From Diphasiastrum complanatum (Eukaryota; Streptophyta; Lycopodiopsida; Lycopodiales; Lycopodiaceae): a stretch of DNA of 64,000 nucleotides. Positions within the stretch are counted from its first letter, which is position 1. Each line of letters begins with the position of its first letter. Both the position numbers and the translations under genes were made by a program. This document shows, one piece after another, positions 43,261 to 56,260 of the stretch. The stretch is taken from positions 63,120,171 through 63,184,170 of the forward strand of contig CM055101.1 in assembly GCA_029204225.1 (NCBI GenBank), read 5' to 3'. The notes beneath the pieces are model-generated. The model was not told the DNA's origin and made no database searches. It saw nothing but the letters and a program-made list of their open reading frames with translations.

Positions 43261-46200
43261 TGTTTCTTTATATATAGTAGATTCATGACTCATTAATGAG
43301 TTTGGTTTCCCTCCATAACAAAAACGCTAGCATTAATGTGGACTAGATTCATATGTCTCCACATTCAAACTTGAATATCTAAAACTCATGTACTACGCTT
43401 TCCCACACTTTCAAAAAGTGTTTATTCAAATGCTTTTAGACTAATATAACTTTGAAAAGTCAAACTCTAAGTCTAATATGAAAATTGGCCTCAATTGCCA
43501 AATATACAAATATGACCAAAATAGCAAAACTAGTTGAAATTTCTCACACTCCCTCTTCAACTAGTTTTAGCATAGACTTTGATGTCCATTTGCTTGCTTA
43601 TCTCCTCCATCTTTGTCCATTCTTGATATGTCTCCACCATAAAACTCCATGAATGAGCCTCCATCTCCATCTTGCCTCAAGATATCATCATACCTTGATG
43701 ACTTGACCATGAATGAGTGACATAATAAGCCTCCTTTAGCTTCATTTCCATCAGCAAAACCAGCCAAGAATGCTAGTACAAATCCAACATCAAAATGATG
43801 CTCACCAATGTAGCTAGTTTGACCATATATTGACAATTTGCACACATCCACATGAAATTTCTCAAACTTGAGATAGAACAAGTAAAGACTCTCCTTTGAT
43901 GCTCTTGACTAGCTCCATATTGTCAACTTCCCTTTTGACTTGTTGAAGCCCTTTGAGATAAACCTCTTGATCTTTCACTTGAACATCAAAGTCATTGACT
44001 AAGATCTCCTTTCCAGATCCATTAGTTTCTGGAAAATCATGAAAACATCCATCTACTTGCATATCAACATCTACACAAGAAGATTCACCAAAGCATGTGA
44101 GAAATGCAAAATGAGTCACTTCAACTTGCTTACCTTTCTCATCATATGTGAGCCTTGAAGGCATTTGTCTTTCCCTTGATATTCTCCTTGGCTTTTGACT
44201 TGATGAAGGTCCTTCATCATCACCATCTAAAGTAGGATCCTTTACATCAACATTAAGAATGTTATATCCATCCACAACATCATCACTTGAAGACACCTTT
44301 GGAATATCCCCATCATAGAAAATGACATCTCTACCAACAATCACCTTATTAGTAGTAGGAATGTAAACCTTGTAGGCTTTACTCACCTCACTATATTCAA
44401 CAAATATATTTTTCCTTGAATATGGATCCTCCTTTGTTCTATCATCAAGAGTTATATTGACATAATAAGTACATCCAAAAGTTTTAAGAAAGTTGACGCT
44501 CGCCCTCCTCTTGAATAACATCTCAAAAGGTGTCCTTCCATCCAATATAGCACTCAGCCACCTATTGCATAGAAAGTTAGCACACAACAAAGCTTGATCC
44601 CAAAATGGTTTTGGAAGATTAGCACCTAACCTCATGGCTTTGGCACTTTCACATAAAGTCCTATTCTTCCTCTCGGCCACTCCATTTTGTTGTGGTGTCC
44701 TTGGCATTGTGTACTCCCTCTTGATCCCATGCTCATCACAAAAAGCCTTAAACTTGGTAGATATGTACTCTCCACCTTTGTCAGTCCTCATGCATTTGAT
44801 CTTTGTAGAAAATTGGTTCTCCCTTGCATTCTTGAAAATCACAAAGACATCATACACTTTATCTTTGCTCTTTAGTAGATAGATCCAACAAAATCTACTA
44901 AAACCATCAATGAAAGTTACATACATCTTAGCTCCACTGTTGTAGTAATTCCATGAATATCCGAATGTACAACTTGAAAAGGCTTTGTAGATCTAGATGT
45001 AGATCTAGGATAAGGTAGTCTATGTGACTTTGACAAAGCACAAGACTCCAAACATGATTGATGCTAGTTAAGGATGTTGGAAGACCAATCACAACTTGCT
45101 TCTTAGCCATTACCTCCAATGACTTGAAGTTGAGGTGTCCCATCCTTTTATGCCAAACCTCTTGAATAGGTATTTGCTCACTTGCCACATATCCAACTTG
45201 GTTAGCAACAACACAAGCATCTAGTTTGAACAACTTCCCTTGCCTTTTACCTTTTGCAATCAAGACAACCTTCCTTTTGATCATGCAAGCATCTCCATCA
45301 AACTCAACTTTGAAACCTTTACTTAGCAATCGACTCACACTAAGTAAATTCTTGGTAATGGAAGGTATGAACAAAAAATCCTTCAAATGAACATTTCTAT
45401 TTGTAGAGAGAGAAATAGGAATTGTGCCAATCCCTTTGATTGCACACTCAACATCATTGGTCGTGTAGATAACCCTCTTGTCATCTCCATATGCCAACAA
45501 AGAAGTGAAGTACTCTTTGTCAAAAGTAATGTGTGAGCTTGCACCACTATCAATTCACCATGGATCTAGATCTCCATCATTAGCAAGCACACATGAAGAC
45601 ATCACAAAAGCATCATTATTTGAGTTTTGAACATCCAAACCATCTCTATAATGAGTAGGATTACCTTGTTTGTCTCCTTGATCCGTCTTCTTCTTGTAGC
45701 ACTCACTTGCAAAGTGTCCTTTGATGCCACAATAGAAGCACTTTAGCTTTGACCTATCTTTCTTTTTGCCATTCGAAGAAGCCTCTCCTTGATCTTGCCC
45801 TAATCTAGACCACTTACTTTTGCTTTTGCACTTGAATTTGCCCTTGATGAACATAGTCTCCTCTCCAACTTGAGATGATGATGTAGATCCACCTCTTGCT
45901 TGAAGCCTATATTCTTCATTGATCAAGATCTCTTGAAGATCTATCAAACTTGGAAAAGTTCTTTGAATGGCAAGACTTTGTACAATGTTAGCATGAGCAT
46001 CCAACAAACCATTAAGAATAACTTGAACAAGCTCTTCTTCCTTAATGCTCTCATCAATGCTAGCTAACTTATCATTCAAAGCCTTCACTCTCAAAACAAA
46101 AAGATTTGGACTCTCTTCATTCTTTTGCAAAATTTGAATGATTTGTCTTCTTAGAGTCAACACTCTAGAATTAGACTTGGATTCATAAAACTTCTTCAAA

Positions 46201-47057
46201 GCTTCCCAAGACTCAGTTGATGAAGTACATTTACCAACTTCCTTGAGAGGTTCATTGGTTACATTCATCTTTATCATGTGTAGAGCTCTTTTAGCTCTCT
46301 TGTCATACCTCAAGGATTCTTGTAACCTACAAGAATATCCAAAACATCATTCATCTCAAGAAGTGATTCCATCCTCACTTTCGACAATGAATAGTTGCTT
46401 GAGGTAGGCCTATCATTGCCTTTCAGCATGTATCCACTTGATGTAGCCATGTTGCAATGACCTGGTCCTTCTCTTTCAACTTGTTCCAATGCACAAATCA
46501 CTCTTTTTAAATATAACAAATGTTTTCAAAAAGAAATCACAAAGATATGGAACCTCTCAATTCTCTTATAGCACTTATATCTAGCAAATCAACACATAGA
46601 ATGTAGAAATCTTGATCAACCTATGATCTATCCTCAATCTAATGAATCTTGCCACTTCCTAAGATTGAAACACACTCAATGAAGTTCAATAACCTCACAA
46701 AATAGAGATTCAATCAAAATTAGGGTTTTGACAAAAAATTGAATATTTCAAATTCTACATGCAATTGCATATAACTTGATATAGAATCTTGTAGCCTCAA
46801 GTGAGACCTTCCTAATGCATCAAAAATTGGCTACTCTATGAAATAGATGCAAACTCAATAAGAACCTGATCAAACATCAAACATATGATATGATGAAGTT
46901 GTTATCCATTCAAAAATAGTAAGCTACTATATTTCACACGTGTGGATCCGAAATAGCATAAAATGAGCATTCTACACACAAGATTACAAGATGTCACAAA
47001 TATAGTGCACCAATGGATAGATGAATCCAAGAGAACTCATGTATAAGCATGAAGTGA

Positions 47058-47060
<3 letters not shown>

Positions 47061-47145
<85 letters not shown>
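47061..47145. repeat. (GA)n microsatellite at the junction of two Copia elements
   Basis: About 42 GA units, preceded by the same 67-bp LTR segment as at 43093. Beyond it the sequence belongs to a plus-strand Copia element. Confidence 0.95.
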
Positions 47146-47148
<3 letters not shown>

Positions 47149-47149
47149 G

Positions 47150-49482
47150 TTGTAAATATGAGGTCCAATTATGTTTGAGCATTGTGTTAGCTCATTGATC
47201 TATAGTATCATTGTACTTCTCACTTTGATCTAATTGATTTGGAGATTGAGTGAATTTTGAGTGTAAGTAGTTTTTTAGCTTTCTCTCTCTACCCGAGAGA
47301 TCATGATGATTTTCTCTCTCTACCCGAGGAGAGCAGCTTGTTTTTACTTAGAATAATTTTTTAACACTTCTTACACGTGTGAGTGAGAGTTGGAAGTGAG
47401 TGAATGCATGTAGTAGTGTGTTTTTGCCATAGAATCAAAGATAGATCTTGAATCTCAATCTAGTCTTGATCTTACTGCATCCACGCACCTTAGGAGATCA
47501 CAAGCACATGTAGTGGACTCTCCACACGCTTGAAATCAACATGGTATCAGAGACTACCTAAGGTTACCATGCATTTCCATCCATTTCATCTCTTGAGCTA
47601 GAAATTGTCAAAATCCATTTTCCTAGCTATCTTGTTCAATTTTGGATCAAAAGAGATCAATAGGGCATTGATTGGGTCTGACCTGGTACTGTACTGAAAC
47701 AGGTGCTTAGAAATGTATGAGGAACATCCAATTTCAGTTTGAGAGTTCTCTTTCATGTTTGATCCAAAAATCTTGCTTGATAGCTTGTTTTGAAGCTATT
47801 TTTGTCTAGTTTTTGATGCAATCAGTTTCATTCCATTTGGTTGAGCCAATCAAAAGTTATAAGCTTTTGAAGAGGGTTAGGTAGGGCACCTAGACCTGGG
47901 TTGACACATTTGGTTTGGTCAAGAGATTGCTTGTTTGATCCCAAATCACAGTTGAATGCTTACCAATCTTATCTATATGTGATCTAGGCACTGTTTTGAT
48001 ATCTTAGCCATTTTGTTTCATGCAATATCATTGTATTTGAGTCAAATTTGGTTTCTTAGCGTATTTCACATGTGCTGATCCTAACTTTTGCCCATACTCC
48101 ATCATTTGATGTGAGGTGGATCTAGTTTTGGAGAGATTGAGATAGCTAGTGAGAATCATATCACATTTTGTTGCAAGATCTTGCATAGGAGAGGGTAGCA
48201 CACCATTACTTGATCCTATAGTGAGAGAGAAGCAACATTTTTTGTTCATCTCTTTTGTTTATCTCCACTTTACATGGCCTCAATGGGTTCATACTTGTTG
48301 GAACCAAGTGAGAGATCGTCTACTTCCAATTATTCAATATGGAAGTTGAGGATGGAGTCCATCTTGATACTCCAAGATGTGATGGACATTGTACTTGGGA
48401 TTTAGGAGGAGCCTCAAGTTCTTCAAGAGGTACAAAAATACAAGAAGAGAGCTAGAATGGCTCTCCACTTTATCAAGATTAATGTCTCTAATGAGATTTT
48501 GAGAGAGATTGGTGATTGTACTACATCCAAGGAAGCTTGGGACTGTCTCAAGTCTATCTATGAGGCTAAGAACACCTCTAGGCTCCTCACTCTTAGAAAT
48601 CAAATCTTCCAAAGTAATCAAAAGAGTGATGAGAGTGCATCTAATTATCTTTTGAGAGTCAAGGATAGTCATAGGGAGCTTGCTTGCATTGGTGATTCAA
48701 TCAATCAAAGTGAGTTAGTCCAAGTCATTCTCAATGGCTTGAGAGATGAATATGACAACCTTGTCCAATCCTATGCCATTAAGGAGGAGCTACCAAGTTT
48801 GGAGGCCCGTCAAAGTGTGCTTGTTTATGAAGAATCAAGACAAGAGTACAAACTCTTGAGGATGGATGTTTTATTCCTAGCGATTTCTATTCCTAGGAAT
48901 TTCTTAGCCTCACCAAGTTATGTTATTTCGAACTCTCGTCCTATAAGATCATTGGTTTCTTTTTTCATCTCTAAATAATTACCGAACATTAGAGTGTCGT
49001 CAACAAATACAACTAAGATTAAGGAACTGTCACCTTTAGTCTGAATAAATACATCATTGTCTGAAACTAGTCTTCTAAAACCAATAGAGATTAAAAATTC
49101 AGACATTCTCTTATGCCAAGCTCTTGCGGCTTGCTTTAACATCAAGAATTATTATCCACATCAGGAATTATTCCACATCAGGAATTATTCTGATTCTCTT
49201 ATACAGGACATGGACATAACATTAACCTTCAGGCACATGGACAACACATCTGCAATACATCTAACGAAGGATCTAGTGTTACAGTCCAAAACGAAACACA
49301 TCGCTATAAGGTATCATTTGATCAGAGATATGGTTGAGAGAAACGAGCTGAAGAAAGTGAAGACCATTTTTATTCCAATCGAGCAGATGGTGGACGACAT
49401 ATTTATAGAGCCCTTGGACAAGACTATGTTTGAAAGGCAAAGGATGAGCTTGGGAATTAGAAAAATACCCGCTTTAAGATAA
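47150..49482 (+). mobile_element. Ty1/Copia fossil, composite
   Basis: A 5' LTR-like stretch ends at about 47540 and is followed directly by TGGTATCAGAG, the primer-binding site matching initiator tRNA-Met. A gag segment at 48450-48840 (INVSNEILREIGDCTTSKEA, LVQVILNGLRDEYDNLV) is related to that of the neighbouring minus-strand element. A piece of another Copia polymerase lies in reverse orientation at about 48880-49145. A plus-strand RNase H end lies at 49200-49482 (MDNTSAIHLTKDLV, TKHIAIRYHLIRD). It is therefore at least two Copia elements merged. Broken, with several disruptions; moderately old. Confidence 0.8.
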
Positions 49483-52400
49483 GTTTGTATTTCAAAGCTT
49501 TAGCATTTTCCTTGCATTTAAGACTATTGCATATTTTGAACTAGATTTTGCACAGTCTGCATTTTTTAACTATTTTGTTGCATAGTTCACACTTCTCGCA
49601 TAATCTCGAAAAGCCAACACTTAGCTTATTTTCATCTTAGTATGTCTTGTGAAGACCTTCACATTCTTCGCGACTCAGCCGAAGTCATCGACTCAGAGAA
49701 GTCATTAACAAAGCCAAGGTACCATGGCTCCGAAGTGACCGACATATCGGAACACGCCGACACATTGAGCAATCACCAAAACTTGAGCAAGAAGTGAGGA
49801 TCAGCACACATTATTGGGCAAGGCGGGACCTTAGCTTGACAAGCGTGAAAATTTGAAATCTCACGCTCATCAGTCGTAGAGCGGCATACCAAGAGAGAGA
49901 CATAGTTAACCAATGTTTTAACTTAAACCTCTCTTGTAATATTCAATTAATTAATCTTGTAATCTCACCCGATAGAGTATATGTGCTGGACCATCATGAG
50001 AAAGACATATAGACAAATATCAGTGTGTTCAGTAGAATGCATCAATGCACAACAGTGACGTGCAAACATACATAGATCTAGCAGTAGCTATCTCATCATG
50101 AGAAAGAACACCTCTCTTGCATTGACGTGCTAATATGGAAAACATACAACACTTAAAAGAATTGTGGTTGTATACTTGATTTTGATAATATAGACAAGTT
50201 ACAGCACTATGCTCTATCGTGTGCAATCTTTGAATGTTTGATGATGCTTGCTTGCTAGTGGTAGATATATTTCCGCTGTCATTAGACGTTATCTACTGTT
50301 CATAAATCAACATCAGATAAGCAGTAGCTATATGTAGTTCGAAGGATGTCTGATTGCGGAATGAAGCAATAGCTTCAACCAAACAAATTGGCTCCATCTG
50401 AGCTTTACATCAATGAATTGCGATTGCTGGACTTCTCCTACACAGTGGACATTCGGGTATCGCATTCACAACAATCTCACCTTAGACTGAGGAGGTCTCT
50501 GACGAAGGAGGGATGAATGAAGAATGAGAGCCAAGAAATGCTAGCTAATAATGATAAGCAGATATTATATGAGTCTCATGGTGAATCCCAAAAGAAATGG
50601 AATGACCATGTAGGAGTTAGTATTTCTAGGCATTTGTAATAAATGTAAGTAGACCCCTCTTAGAAAAGTAGAGTGAGCCACCTTTTGATGGTGACCTCTA
50701 GTGGAGAGGATAATTCCACTTGTAATTTGTGTAATTTGGAATTGCCACTAGGATGCTACCTAAGTAGCTCTCTTGCTTGTTTAAGAGGCTCCTCCTTTGT
50801 AGAAGGTAGCTTTGCATGTATTTTCTCTACTCCTTGTGATTAATGAGAAGAGCCTCCACGAGAATTGGCAAACTATTAGCTCCTTGATCATGATGGTTTT
50901 CTTGAGTGATGCTCTTATGATCATGCCCTTCCATCCCTTGTGTGTGGTTGTAGATTAGTTGCGGAATAGAGTAGCGTGGATTAGATTTCTTGCTTTTGTG
51001 GATTAAAGTAGAAATCAACATTCAAGTAAACTATATAGGCTAGAAATGTGGTTTAGATCTTGCAAATAGATATACATTCTAGTTCTTGATGTTCTTGGGA
51101 TGTCCAAGAATCAAGAAATGTGTGCTTCTTGATGCTTGGACTTTCAAAATGTTGTCTAGTTAGTTCTTGTTTCTTGATTATGCTTTGTAGTATGCTTAGA
51201 TTAGTTTTCGATTTGCAAAGATATGTTCATTTGATTTTACAGCATTGGAAGTAGGATTTCATTTGGTGTTCAACCGAGTTACAATCTGATCATTTGTTGA
51301 TCATAATGGCTTGCATGTTTGGTTGTTAATGCATGTGAGTACAGTTCAAGAGAGACGTTCCCGAGTGTCCTCTGACAGGCAGGACAATACTATAACGATT
51401 TTAGACATTTTGCCTGATCTGGGCATTGAAACGAGATAAATACAGATCAAGAAATGCCCAAAGAAGCTTGGTAATAGGAAGAACAGAGCCGTAACCAGAG
51501 GAAACAAACCCATTGACAGAGCCTAAGCAGAAGAACTTGTCAACAATCAAAGCTCCAAGGTGGCCTCTTTGTGCATTTTTGCTACATGGCTTTTTGTCGG
51601 TAATTCTTTTTTGTACAATTTTTTTTGCAACAATTTTTTCATGGAATATCTTTGGCCTAGATCCTTGTTGCTCTAGGCTTTGTCTTGAACTTGAGTATAG
51701 GATTCCAGGTTTTCCAAGTCAATTTGGTGTTTGTAAATTTCATGTTATCAAAATACAACCTTTACCGCATTGCTTTTTCTCATACATTTCTTTGACGAGT
51801 TCCTTGTCTTTGTTCTTGTTCTTGGAATTGTACCAGCAATCGAATGTTGAGTGTCCCTTCTTCTTGCAATTATTCAATCTAACATGGTCCTATCGATCCT
51901 AAACACTTCACGCATGCTCTCAACCATTCTAAATTACAATGGTGAATTTATTTAAGGGAACTTCCATTTGTCAAAGCCTTGCTATTGCTCTTGTAGACCT
52001 TACTAGTTATTTTATCATAATTTAGTTCAAAGATCTACAAGAATGAGCCTTTTGGGCTTGTAGAGTTTTTCTCCCAATAATGTTTCTATCTATATTCTCA
52101 AGCCTAGGCCATTCTATTCCCTTCAAAAAATGACTCGTTGCTTATGAACATGTTGTCTCTACTCCACCATGTCAAATCCTTAAAGATGCTTCCTACTACT
52201 CTCTATTTTTCTGTCAACTACAGATGTAATTATGTAGAAAAACACTAGATTCTACGTAAGCGAAAAAGTCAAAATCTGTGACACTGCAATTTACAATTCT
52301 ATGGAAGTTTAGTTGCCTACAGATTTACACAAAGTTTTGCAACAGGCAAAAAATGCGAACTTTCAAAGATACATGCAGATCTCGTCATTTTGACCTCCTC

Positions 52401-52865
52401 GACACCTGCTGAAATACATTGTATTTCTGGTAGATATAAAAAATGATAACGACAATTTGCTCATGATTAACTTCTACAATATTTTATAAACCGTCATGAA
52501 CTGTAATAAGGCTTTGTTAGTCATAATCACTACCATCTATTATAAGATTTACTAGTTGTACCGTTAATCGTAAGATTACAAGATGGTTAGTTGGTCAATA
52601 AATAGTGACTAAACGCCAACATCAAAGGTGTAGAGATGAAGATATCGATCATTGAGAAGTGATCGCAAGAGAGTTTTACAATGTGCAAATTAGTGTGAGA
52701 CACACAATGCTATGCACGATCCTATGCTATTTCATGACATACATTGTAGTGATCTGTATTCTAGTTTATTCTGCACACCAGATTCATAAATAATCATTGT
52801 ACTCAGCTCATTTAGTCGAAGCATTGATAAGATTTTCTTGCAAATTATTATCTTGAATTATTTGA
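49483..52865. other. Unassigned, retroelement-derived in part
   Basis: 49483-50020 may be the 3' region of the preceding Copia. On the minus strand at about 51770-51870 a Copia gag zinc-knuckle remnant is readable (CKKKGHSTFDCWY). The rest shows no gene I recognise. The plus-strand open frame at 51513-51902 is mainly the antisense of that remnant. Confidence 0.4.
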
Positions 52866-53195
52866 TTTTACTCGCTCTTTCTTGTTCTGATAACACACTA
52901 CAATCATCATCCTCATTACAACTTCCATAGCAATAACGTCTACACTTTCCATGGTTGTCTACGACACTTTAAGAAGGTAGTAGAACAGATGTCATTGACT
53001 CCTACATTATCAAGACGTATTAATTCGTTTTACTACAATGTCCATAAAAATAATGTCTACACTTTCTATGGTTGTCTTTCACACCTCAAGAAGGTAGTAG
53101 AACAGATGTCATTGACTCCTAGGTTATCAACTATCAGAAGTATTACATCTGAAAGTTACAAGATTCTGGCTAATAATAGATCTCAAATACGTTGA
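52866..53195 (+). other. Open frame with an in-frame 39-codon duplication, unrecognised
   Basis: The frame is open from 52866 to a stop at 53193-53195, with its first ATG at 52989. A 117-bp unit is repeated in tandem (about 52918-53034 and 53035-53151), keeping the frame: NNVYTFHGCLRHFKKVVEQM then NNVYTFYGCLSHLKKVVEQM. Most differences between copies are conservative. I recognise no domain. It could be a chance frame across a repeat, or a fragment of a protein with internal repeats. Confidence 0.35.
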
Positions 53196-55737
53196 AGGTG
53201 GTTGTTGTTTTGACTTTAATGCCACTCGGTCAGTTCATTTTGTTTGTCTAGATAATTGCACAGCCCACAACACTATAGTTAGAATTTCTAAATCTAACTA
53301 CATGAAATGGAAAAGATTCCAATTTTGAGATTGAACTTATTCAAGAGACATAGAACATCTAGTTTAGATCATCTCATTTCATCAGTGGTATCGGCACTCC
53401 TATCCAACAGTGGGATTTGAGCACCTCTGTTGAATTAACTATTTCCAACAATTTTTTGGGACCCCAATTGCATGTTAGAAACTATCTTTGTTGTTAATGT
53501 ACCTGTTTAAATATAATACGACCGACGGTGTAAACAAGAAGTACAAGGAAGCTTTGTTGTGTGCACGCCATAATTTTTTTTGAAGTTTTAAAAAAGCAAA
53601 GATTTTATTATAGAAGATTAAAAAAACAAAAAACTCATTTTAGTGGTAAACTCACTTGAGGGTGACACCTCAACTTTTATCAAGTCAATAAAGTAACTTT
53701 TTGCTATTGTGGCAAAATTCAAAATGAGCACTTGAAATTTAGGTACTTCAAATGGTGATTTACGTGTGGTGTGGGTATTCGAGATGATCCTACAAGGAAG
53801 TAATCCTAAACCAAGCCAATGTTGTGCCTGGTTTGTAAGGTCACAACTCTTGACTCATTTATGTGTGTGTGGCCATTTGATCAAGCTCTCGCATGGGGCA
53901 CAAGGATGACATGTGGCTCGTGTCAGTCGCTTGTTTGCTCAATGTATGCTAGTTGATGTGGATAACACTTGCACCAATATGATCACATCACGTCACTATG
54001 AACATAGTTTGAAATCAACTGCGACTTTTTAAAACTTTTTGTTGTTGTAGTGACCATAATTACGTGCGAGATATTCTTACCTTCACCCTAAATGTGCATG
54101 TTGATGTTTCTCTTGTGCTTGTTGATGCAAGGATAACGTTCAACAAAAGCTTATATTGAATTGACAAAACCTTGCAATTATGCTTATTGGATAAATATCT
54201 CAAAAGTTGCCATGTGATATATTGTGAAGATCACACCAAGATCTAGCTTACAATACCATAGAGGACATTGTGGAGCCAAACCACCCATCTAAGTAGAAGC
54301 TCGAGATCAAACGCCAAGAGCCTCACTCCCATGCCATGGTAAGTGAATATTGAAGAGAAGTGGTGACCGGTAACCTAAACCATCAAACCAATAATATAGG
54401 TTGGTGAGAGTTCCTCTAGGACCATATAGCTTCCAGTTGGTCATTTCATATTGTTTGATGGTTTCTAGTCCAACTTTGACGAGTATCTTGCACAAACGTT
54501 AATTGACCCATTTCTAATGATTAATATCAACTAAAAATATACAAGACAAGTAACCCATTCCAAATTTTAACCAAATTTGAAATTCAATAAAAAAGAAATT
54601 TTTTTTCTAGAGAGAAATAATAAGCTCGAACATTAGAGGACCTAGTATCCTCATTAGGATTATTCCAATTCGTCTGTACAGGATGTGGATGTAACACATA
54701 CGATGTGACGACAAATCTCTTGAGCAAAAGATTGAACTGCCACCCACTAGTGGGGAGATTTAGCCATGTACAAGAATTGGATTGGCAGGATAAACCAAGA
54801 TAGTTTATCGTGCTTTAAGACATACAAGCAAAGGCAATTGAAGTGGCTTAAAAACATAATAATTTCACACTTGCACCAATGGTAGGGACTTGGGAGGCAT
54901 TTGTTGCTCTAAAAAATCTCAATAAAGAGCATATGGAGTGTCAAAGTTAATTTGCACTAAATTGGAGGGAGACAATTTTCACAATTGTGCGTTGCGAATA
55001 TTCAAACATATCCCAATTGGTCGCACGTTCATGTGCGATCGAGCGCGAGAGTTCATGTGCGATTGAACGCGAGGTTTTCTTCATAAGAACAAATTACAGC
55101 TTCAGTCTTCCAGTGATGATGGCAGAAGAACAAGATCTGCTGCTTGAACATTTCAAAATTGGTTGCTGCTAATTGACAGTCGTTTTGGAGCGGCTCTTCA
55201 TCTTATTGCAGGGCTTCCTAAATGGCCTCGTTGATTTTTGATTGGTAGCCTCATCTTTCCAAATGAATGGCTTGAGTGAAAGTGGGCTTATTTCAAGGGT
55301 ATTCTCCGTTGCGCTATGTAGAGACTTTTAGTTTTTTTCTTCAAAGCGTCTTTCATTTGACTAGCAGCCAATTTTGTAGAGACTTCAAAATGTCAAATCT
55401 CAAATCTGACTGATGGTCTTGAATCTCTGTCACTGTATTATTGTTCGCTACTTCTCCTCAACTCTAGGGTTTCCCCCTATTTCCCATTCAATCACTCAAA
55501 ACCCTAATTTTGCTTGAGGTTTTCTGATTATTTCAACTATCGTAATTTTGTCAATGCTTGTCCTGAATTCAGCAATATAAACACTTTCAATTCACTTTTA
55601 ACATTTGCTTGACAAAGGCATACGCCACACTTGCAGAACAATTGGAACAATATACCATTCAAAATGGATTATTATTTCAGAATGGGAAAATTTTTGTACT
55701 AGTAGGGAAGGATGCTCTGAAGAGATGTGGAAGTCGG

Positions 55738-55741
<4 letters not shown>
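53196..55741. other. Unassigned intergenic DNA
   Basis: AT-rich with no recognised gene. It contains a 24-bp duplication at 55027-55074 (GTTCATGTGCGATCGAGCGC and its near copy). Confidence 0.5.
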
Positions 55742-55802
<61 letters not shown>

Positions 55803-55985
55803 CTTTACTAATGTCTTTTCCATGCCAAAAGGCATATAAGGCAAAAAAGTACATGTCAAGTGTGTTAAGTCAATGGGAGCATATGAACCTTTTCAAAATA
55901 GTAAATTTAAATACTAAAATACATACAAATTTAAATACTAAAATACATACAAATTTAAATACTAAAATTACATCCATCTCCAAAG

Positions 55986-56043
<58 letters not shown>

Positions 56044-56171
56044 TGTCAATGTCTTTTCCATGCCAAAAGGCATATAGGACAAAAGATACATATCCAGTGT
56101 GGTAACCATGGGAGCGTGTAAAACGTCTTCAAAACATTAATGAAGAAGAATATACATGTGCATATAACTGT
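55742..56171 (-). mobile_element. Two 5'-truncated LINE (or SINE) copies in tandem, each with a (CT)n tail
   Basis: Read on the minus strand, copy 1 (body about 56171-56041, tail 56040-55987) and copy 2 (body about 55985-55802, tail 55801-55742) both end TATGCCTTTTGGCATGGAAA, then AGACATT, an AAAG and (CT)n. Their last 110 nt are clearly homologous. The ATGCC/GGCAT pair forms a stem with a TTTT loop. Copy 2 contains a 24-bp tandem repeat (55903-55974). They lie head to tail with the larger LINE above them. Confidence 0.8.
55903..55974. repeat. 24-bp tandem repeat, about three copies
   Basis: AAATTTAAATACTAAAATAC with four further bases repeats from 55903, 55927 and 55951 within the upper copy-2 region. 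Confidence 0.9.
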
Positions 56172-56173
56172 GA

Positions 56174-56260
<87 letters not shown>

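Noticed and set aside
47540-47553. TGGTATCAGAG taken as part of a tRNA gene (also at 62462 and 63334)
   Set aside because: Each lies directly after an LTR end and is the primer-binding site complementary to the tRNA-Met 3' end. No cloverleaf surrounds it.
51513-51902. 129-aa plus-strand frame with hydrophobic stretches as a membrane protein
   Set aside because: Part of it is the reverse of a Copia gag knuckle remnant; the rest is T-rich sequence with no family signature.
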